A stretch of DNA of 17,795 nucleotides from positions 1 through 17,795 of the forward strand of contig JAUJME010000014.1 in assembly GCA_030447005.1 (NCBI GenBank), written 5' to 3'. This document shows, piece by piece, positions 14,464 to 17,795 of this stretch. Numbering within the stretch: position 1 is the first letter of the stretch; each line of letters starts with the position of its first letter. The notes beneath the pieces were generated by a model. That model ran no database searches. It was not told where the DNA came from and was given only the letters and a program-made list of their open reading frames with translations. The stretch is from Solirubrobacteraceae bacterium. Its GTDB lineage: Bacteria; Actinomycetota; Thermoleophilia; Solirubrobacterales; Solirubrobacteraceae. A program made the translations under genes and the position numbers.

Positions 14464-14952
14464 ATGGTGCGCGCCGCTCCGCCCCCCACCCTGCCCCCGT
14501 TCTGGTCGCTCGTCGAGCGTCACGGCGACGAGCTGCTGCGCCACGCGCGGCGCCTGGCCGGTGACGGCGAGGCCGAGGACGTCCTCCAGGAGGCGCTCCT
14601 GCGGGCGCTGCGCGCCTACCCTCGGCTCCGCCACGCCGAGCACCTGCGCGCGTGGCTCTATCGCGTGACCACCACCACCGCCTACGACGCCCACCGCACC
14701 CGGCGCGCGCGCCGCCCCGAGGCGCTGACCGACGAGCCGCCAGCGGTTGCGATCGACCCCGAGCACTACGACGGCGCCTTCGAGGCGCTGATCGCCTCGC
14801 TGCCCGACGGCGCGCAGGCCGCGCTGCGCCTGCGCTTCGTCGAGGACCTCGACTACGAGGGCGTCGCCGCCGCGCTCGGCTGCTCCCCCGTCGCCGCGCG
14901 CCAGCGCGTCTCCACCGCCGTCCGCACGCTCAGAGAGCAGGTCGCCGCATGA
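14464..14952 (+). CDS. ECF-type sigma-70 family RNA polymerase sigma factor
   Basis: 162 residues. Sigma region 2 spans about 18-83: RHARRLAGDGEAEDVLQEALLRALRAYPRL with the core-binding DVLQE motif, then HLRAWLYRVTTTTAYDAHRTRRARRP. Sigma-4 spans about 105-158: LIASLPDGAQAALRLRFVEDLDYEGVAAALGCSPVAARQRVSTAVRTLREQV, a clear helix-turn-helix of the ECF type. It should direct transcription of a small regulon. No anti-sigma gene follows; the next gene, overlapping by ATGA, is a DNA alkyltransferase. ATG 14464 (or GTG 14467) is chosen because the upstream frame is non-homologous and runs into the divergent DUF72 gene, 55 bp away. Confidence 0.92.
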   Translation: MVRAAPPPTLPPFWSLVERHGDELLRHARRLAGDGEAEDVLQEALLRALRAYPRLRHAEHLRAWLYRVTTTTAYDAHRTRRARRPEALTDEPPAVAIDPEHYDGAFEALIASLPDGAQAALRLRFVEDLDYEGVAAALGCSPVAARQRVSTAVRTLREQVAA

Positions 14953-15539
14953 GCCCGTCCCTTCCCGCCTCCCTGCTCGAGTCGCTGGCCTCCGCCGCGG
15001 TCGCCGAGGGGCTCGCCGACGCCGTCTTCACCCGGCTGAGCACGCCGATCGGGAAGCTGCTGCTCGTCGAGGGCCCGCAGGGGCTGGTCCGCATCGGGTT
15101 CGAGGAGGAGCCCGAGGACGCCGCCCTGGCGGAGGTCGCGGCGCGGTTCGGCCCGCGGATCGTCGCCTCCGACGCCGAGCTCGCGACGGTCCGCGACGCC
15201 CTGTCGGCCTACCTGGAGGGCGGCGACGAGGACCTTCGGTCGCTCCCCGTCGACCTCTCGCTCGTCCCGACCCCGTTCCGCCGCGAGGTGCTCGAGACGC
15301 TTCGCCGCGAGGTCGGCCCGGGGCGCACGACCCACTACGGCACCCTCGCCGCGCAGGCCGGCCATCCGGGTGCCGCGCGGGCGGTGGGGACCACGATGGC
15401 CCGCAACCCGGTCCCGATCGTCGTCCCCTGCCACCGCGTCCTGCCCGGCTCGGGCGGCGTCGGCGGCTACGGTGGCGGCCCGGAGCGCAAGCGCGCGCTG
15501 CTCGAGCTCGAGGGCGCGCTACCGCGGTCGCTGGGCTGA
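14949..15539 (+). CDS. ogt: Methylated-DNA--protein-cysteine methyltransferase (O6-alkylguanine repair)
   Basis: 196-residue suicide DNA-repair protein that moves the alkyl group from O6-alkylguanine to its own cysteine. The active site is PCHR with Cys161 in NPVPIVVPCHRVLPGSGGVGGYGGG. The preceding helix-turn-helix and arginine finger are seen in HYGTLAAQAGHPGAARAVGTTMARNP (Arg144). The N-terminal half (FTRLSTPIGKLLLVEGPQGLVRIGF) is the usual RNase-H-like domain. About 25 extra residues precede it (LLESLASAAVAEGLADAVF), which is a little unusual. ATG 14949 overlaps the sigma-factor stop (ATGA), so expression is probably coupled. The 3' end overlaps the convergent GNAT gene by 21 bp. Confidence 0.95.
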   Translation: MSPSLPASLLESLASAAVAEGLADAVFTRLSTPIGKLLLVEGPQGLVRIGFEEEPEDAALAEVAARFGPRIVASDAELATVRDALSAYLEGGDEDLRSLPVDLSLVPTPFRREVLETLRREVGPGRTTHYGTLAAQAGHPGAARAVGTTMARNPVPIVVPCHRVLPGSGGVGGYGGGPERKRALLELEGALPRSLG

Positions 15540-16022
15540 GCTCAGCACCAGCTCCATCAACAGGTCGTCGACGGAGTGTCCCTCGAGGCGATACTCGTCG
15601 CGAAGGACGCCGACCACCTCGAAGCCGCAGCGCGCATAGAGGGCTCGCGCGCTGCCGTTGGGTTCGAAGACGCGGAGGCCGAGCTTGGCCGCGCCGCGCT
15701 CGCGGGCCTCGTCGATCGCCGCCCCCAGGAGCCTGCGCCCCAGGCCGCGGCCCTGGTACTCGCGGAGCACGGCCAGGCCGCGGATCTCGAGGACGTGCCG
15801 GTTGCTCGCCACGTCCTCACGCCGCCCCAGCTTCACGTAGCCGACGACCCCGCCGGCCGCCTCGGCGACCAGGACGTCCTCGGGAGCAGACGACCGGAAG
15901 AACCGGTCGCCTTGCGGCGCGACGGGTCCGACGAACCAGCTCCAGGTCCGCTCGTCGATGCGCAGCAGCGCCGGGTCATCCCCCGCGGCCGCCCGGCGCA
16001 GCGACGCGGAGCCGCGGATCAG
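15519..16022 (-). CDS. GNAT N-acetyltransferase with probable CTG start
   Basis: 167 residues with a complete GNAT fold. Motif A is HVLEIRGLAVLREYQGRGLGRRLLGAAIDEA, with the acetyl-CoA pyrophosphate loop Q-G-R-G-L-G at 90-95. Motif B follows as KLGLRVFEPNGSARALYARCGFEVVG. The substrate is unknown; small-molecule or protein amines are typical. No ATG, GTG or TTG occurs in frame near the N-terminus. The first plausible codon is CTG at 16022-16020, in a CTGA overlap with the cyclophilin stop and just after GGAG, which gives the expected family start (IRGSASLRRAAAGD). Translation is therefore probably coupled to the cyclophilin gene. Confidence 0.85.
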   Translation of the reverse strand: MIRGSASLRRAAAGDDPALLRIDERTWSWFVGPVAPQGDRFFRSSAPEDVLVAEAAGGVVGYVKLGRREDVASNRHVLEIRGLAVLREYQGRGLGRRLLGAAIDEARERGAAKLGLRVFEPNGSARALYARCGFEVVGVLRDEYRLEGHSVDDLLMELVLSSAQRPR

Positions 16023-16711
16023 GACTCCGCGATGGTGACCGACTCGATGACGACCGGGTCGACCGGGCGCTCGTCGGGGCCGGTCGGCGACGCGCCGATC
16101 AGGTCGACGACGTCGATGCCCTTGGTCACCTCGCCGAGCAGCGCGTACTCGGGCGGCAGGCCGGCGTCCTCGCCCGTCACGACGTAGAACTGGCTGCCCG
16201 ACGCGCCGGGCGGCTCGTTGCCCGCCTTGGCCATCGCGACGACGCCCTTCTTGTAGGCGAGGTCCTCCGGCGGCGCCTCGGTCACGGAGTAGCCGGGGCC
16301 GCCCATGCCCGTGCCGGTCGGGTCGCCGCCCTGGATGACGAAGCCGGGGACGATGCGGTGGAAGATCGTCCCGGCGTAGAAGTCCTTGCGGGCCAGGTTC
16401 ACGAACGACGCCGCGGTCTTGGGCGCGCGCTTGACGTCGAGGGTGATCTCGAAGTCGCCGCACGACGTGGCGACCGTGGCGACGTAGGTCTTGGCGGGGT
16501 CGAGCTTGGTCTTCGGGCGCGGGAGGTCGCCGTCGGGCTTGGCCTCGGGCTCGGAGACCTTCTTGCACTCCGCGGGGGCATCCGACGTCTGGGCCGGTGT
16601 CTCGGCCGGGGTGGGGGTCGGCTTGGCGGCAGCCTGCTCGTCGTCCTCGCCGCAGGCGGCGAGCAGGAGGCAGAGCGTGGGGATGCAGAGGAGGCGGAGG
16701 AGGCGCGACAT
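16019..16711 (-). CDS. Lipoprotein peptidyl-prolyl cis-trans isomerase (cyclophilin type)
   Basis: 230 residues. MSRLLRLLCIPTLCLLLAAC is a lipoprotein signal with lipobox LAAC, so Cys20 should be lipidated and the protein anchored outside the membrane. A Pro/Thr/Glu-rich linker (about 21-72) leads to a cyclophilin domain (about 73-228). Catalytic-site segments are FHRIVPGFVIQGGDP (117-131, with the key Arg119) and SQFYVVTGEDAGLPPEYALLGEVTKGIDVVD (173-203). It is expected to speed folding of exported proteins. ATG 16711 is preferred to TTG 16720, because a TATCCT -10-like box sits 8 bases before the ATG and would be inside the longer gene. The downstream GNAT gene overlaps its stop. Confidence 0.93.
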   Translation of the reverse strand: MSRLLRLLCIPTLCLLLAACGEDDEQAAAKPTPTPAETPAQTSDAPAECKKVSEPEAKPDGDLPRPKTKLDPAKTYVATVATSCGDFEITLDVKRAPKTAASFVNLARKDFYAGTIFHRIVPGFVIQGGDPTGTGMGGPGYSVTEAPPEDLAYKKGVVAMAKAGNEPPGASGSQFYVVTGEDAGLPPEYALLGEVTKGIDVVDLIGASPTGPDERPVDPVVIESVTIAES

Positions 16712-16719
16712 GGCGAGCA

Positions 16720-16727
16720 AGGATAAT
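16720..16727. promoter_or_regulatory. Overlapping divergent -10 boxes (bidirectional promoter)
   Basis: The 25-bp gap between ATG 16711 (minus) and GTG 16737 (plus) contains AGGATAAT. On the plus strand GATAAT (16722-16727, one change from TATAAT) ends 9 bases before GTG. On the minus strand TATCCT (16725-16720) ends 8 bases before ATG. Both spacings predict leaderless or nearly leaderless transcripts, and the two boxes share four base pairs, so only one direction could be open at a time. Confidence 0.55.
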
Positions 16728-16736
16728 CGCCCGCTC

Positions 16737-17534
16737 GTGCCCCTCTCCCCCGCAGTCGCCGGCTACGACCACCTCCTCCTCGACCTCGACGGCTGCATCT
16801 GGATCGGCGACGCGCCGACCGCCCGCGCGCCGGAGGCGGTCGAGGCGCTGCGGGAGGCCGGCAAGCGGCTGATGTTCCTCACCAACGACCCGCAGAAGTC
16901 GGCGGAGGACCTGGTGCGCAAGCTCTGGCGCCTCGGGTTTCGCGCGTCGGTGGACGAGATCGCCTCGGTCGGCGCCGCCGTCCAGCGGCTGCTCGTGGAG
17001 CGCGGCGGCGGCTCGGCGTTCGTGATCGGCGCCCAGGCGATGATCGACCACGTCGCCGCCGCGGGGCTCCGGGTGGTCAACAACACGGAGTTCGCCTCGC
17101 GCGCCGACGTCGTGGTCGTCTCGAGCCACGACCACTTCACCTACACGGAGCTGCGCGTCGCCACCCAGGCCGTCCTGCGCGGCGCGGAGCTGATCGGGGC
17201 CACGCGCGACCCGGTCTTCCCGATGCCCGACGGCCCCTGGCCGGGCACCGGCGCGCTGCTCGCGGCGGTCGAGGCCGCGACGGGGGTCCGCGCCTCCGTG
17301 CTCGCGGGCAAGCCGGAGCCCGCCTTCTACGCCGCGGTGCTAGAGCGGCTCGGCCCGGGGCGCACGCTGGGGGTCGGCGACCGGCTCGACATCGACGTCA
17401 AGGGCGCCCAGGGCGCCGGCATCGACGCCGCCCTCGTCCTCACGGGCGGCGCGACGCGCGTGGCCGCCTCCGAGGCCGATCCGCCGCCGCTGCACGTCGC
17501 CGACTCGCTGGCGGACCTGGTCCTGCGCGGGTAG
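16737..17534 (+). CDS. HAD-IIA (NagD-like) phosphatase
   Basis: 265 residues, haloacid-dehalogenase superfamily. Motif I is HLLLDLDGCIWIG, with nucleophile Asp16 and acid/base Asp18. Motif II is FLTND (Thr49). The cap domain spans about 75-185 (type IIA). Motif III is Lys192 in LAGKPEPAFY and motif IV is VGDRLDIDVKGAQGAG (Asp215, Asp220). NagD-like enzymes dephosphorylate nucleotides, sugar phosphates or glycolytic by-products such as phosphoglycolate or glycerol phosphate; the substrate here is unknown. GTG 16737 is preferred because of the GATAAT box 9 bases upstream; an in-frame ATG at 16710 would add nine residues (MASKDNRPL) and would overlap the opposite gene's start. Confidence 0.92.
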   Translation: MPLSPAVAGYDHLLLDLDGCIWIGDAPTARAPEAVEALREAGKRLMFLTNDPQKSAEDLVRKLWRLGFRASVDEIASVGAAVQRLLVERGGGSAFVIGAQAMIDHVAAAGLRVVNNTEFASRADVVVVSSHDHFTYTELRVATQAVLRGAELIGATRDPVFPMPDGPWPGTGALLAAVEAATGVRASVLAGKPEPAFYAAVLERLGPGRTLGVGDRLDIDVKGAQGAGIDAALVLTGGATRVAASEADPPPLHVADSLADLVLRG

Positions 17535-17607
17535 CCCGCCCTTCGCCAGCCGCGTTGTCGTTCGAACGGCGAACGGCGGCGGGTGAGGGAGGAGGCGGTC
17601 GGACGGG

Positions 17608-17648
17608 AACGTCACACCCGGCGCGGATCCCACCGCGAGTGTGACGTT
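17608..17648. repeat. Internal hairpin 1 (AACGTCACAC / GTGTGACGTT)
   Basis: AACGTCACAC (17608-17617) and GTGTGACGTT (17639-17648) are perfect 10-bp complements; weaker pairing continues inward to a GGATCC centre. It is about 74% identical by eye to the segment 60 bp downstream, so the two are diverged tandem copies of one unit. Confidence 0.6.
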
Positions 17649-17664
17649 GACCGCGAATATGACC

Positions 17665-17711
17665 GTCAACGTCACTCTCGTGGCCGATTCGGCCGCGAGC
17701 GTGACGTTGTC
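17665..17711. repeat. Internal hairpin 2 (long near-perfect palindrome)
   Basis: The left arm 17668-17687 and right arm 17689-17708 match as inverted repeats with two mismatches in 20, and pairing extends outward through 17665/17711. The centre is GGCCGATTCGGCC. It also contains the third and fourth copies of the GTGACGTT core. Far longer than a usual terminator stem and without a U-tract. Confidence 0.7.
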
Positions 17712-17761
17712 GGCACCGCCGGACGAGATCCCCCCTCACCCGCCGCAGTCGCCGTTCCCAC

Positions 17762-17767
17762 TAGGGT
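17762..17767 (+). promoter_or_regulatory. Putative -10 box (TAGGGT) for the gene starting at 17777
   Basis: CCACTAGGGTCTG lies 4 bases beyond the palindromic element. TAGGGT ends 9 bases before GTG 17777, the same arrangement as other leaderless-type starts here, and repeats the ACTAGGGT seen before the carbonic anhydrase gene. Confidence 0.4.
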
Positions 17768-17776
17768 CTGCGCCGA

Positions 17777-17795
17777 GTGCGCGACGTCCTGCTCA
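17777..17795 (+). CDS. Start of an unidentified gene (5' fragment)
   Basis: GTG CGC GAC GTC CTG CTC reads (M)RDVLL and runs off the window. Only six codons are visible, so no function can be given. The call rests on the -10-like TAGGGT 9 bases upstream and on hydrophobic-strand-like coding. Confidence 0.35.

Larger units (their letters stand above)
17564..17757. repeat. Palindromic element with imperfect terminal inverted repeats
   Basis: This occupies most of the 242-bp gap between the HAD gene and the next start. The left arm is GAACGGCGA (17564-17572), three bases, then GCGGCGGGTGAGGG (17576-17589). The right arm is CCCTCACCCGCCGC (17733-17746), two bases, then TCGCCGTTC (17749-17757). 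Both blocks are perfect inverted matches (9 and 14 bp) and in the same order. Between them lie about 143 bp with two further hairpins. The architecture resembles a small non-autonomous palindromic repeat (REP/BIME or MITE-like). I cannot see target-site duplications. Confidence 0.65.

Noticed and set aside
16710..16736. ATG 16710 as start of the HAD phosphatase
   Set aside because: It would lie upstream of the GATAAT box and inside the divergent cyclophilin start (shared CATG). The family motif starts early enough from GTG 16737.
17665..17711. Hairpin as a simple intrinsic terminator of the HAD gene
   Set aside because: The stem is about 20 bp, lies 130 bp after the stop, has no U-tract and is one of two related hairpins inside larger inverted repeats. 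Termination may be a side effect but does not explain the structure.
17608..17711. CRISPR array
   Set aside because: Copies alternate in orientation, are short (8-16 bp core) and spaced 27/33 bp with related, not unique, sequence between them.

Overview
The window is chromosomal DNA from a very GC-rich actinobacterium-like organism (by eye roughly three quarters G+C, strong third-position G/C, many GTG starts). The gene set is a class-D-type beta-carbonic anhydrase close to mycobacterial Rv1284, DUF1707-FHA, an ECF sigma factor with Ogt, and the TIGR03662/TIGR03663 membrane pair. The combination suggests a deep-branching actinobacterium such as Thermoleophilia/Solirubrobacterales; that placement is inference.

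Layout. 1-2193 (+): the end of a molybdenum cofactor operon, moaA (3' part), mogA/moaB-like, moeA, with overlapping start/stop codons. 2250-2741 (+): beta-carbonic anhydrase with its own promoter and ribosome binding site, closed by a strong hairpin shared with the convergent gene cluster. 2799-6469 (-): an SPW-like membrane protein with a long acidic tail, a DUF1707-FHA protein, an HNH-associated-repeat/coiled-coil protein, a possible signal-peptide-like miniprotein, and a translationally coupled pair (secreted protein, VOC-fold protein). 6569-9346 (+): a tiny acidic protein, a flippase-like (UPF0104) membrane protein and a TIGR03663 (Agl23-like) glycosyltransferase-like membrane protein. 9333-11435 (-): the partner TIGR03662/DUF2298 'YYY' membrane protein. 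Together the last three look like a cell-envelope polyprenyl-glycan module.

11477-13523 (+): an enolase-superfamily enzyme of unknown specificity, a two-TM protein, and two very small proteins (His/Arg-rich and hydrophobic). 13520-14408 (-): a DUF72 gene interrupted by a frameshift. 14464-15539 (+): an ECF sigma factor overlapping an O6-alkylguanine-DNA alkyltransferase. 15519-16711 (-): a lipoprotein cyclophilin followed by a GNAT acetyltransferase whose only plausible start is CTG. 16737-17534 (+): a NagD-like HAD phosphatase. 17535-17776 is non-coding and holds the most unusual structure in the window: a palindromic element of about 194 bp with imperfect terminal inverted repeats and two internal hairpins containing four alternating copies of a GTGACGTT site. 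A new gene appears to begin at 17777.

A recurring theme is a TAnnnT-like -10 box lying 6-10 bases before a start codon (genes at 6469, 11435, 11477, 12546, 16711, 16737, 17777), which predicts leaderless or nearly leaderless mRNAs. At 16720-16727 the two divergent -10 boxes overlap. I see no rRNA, tRNA, CRISPR array, transposase, prophage or defence system.
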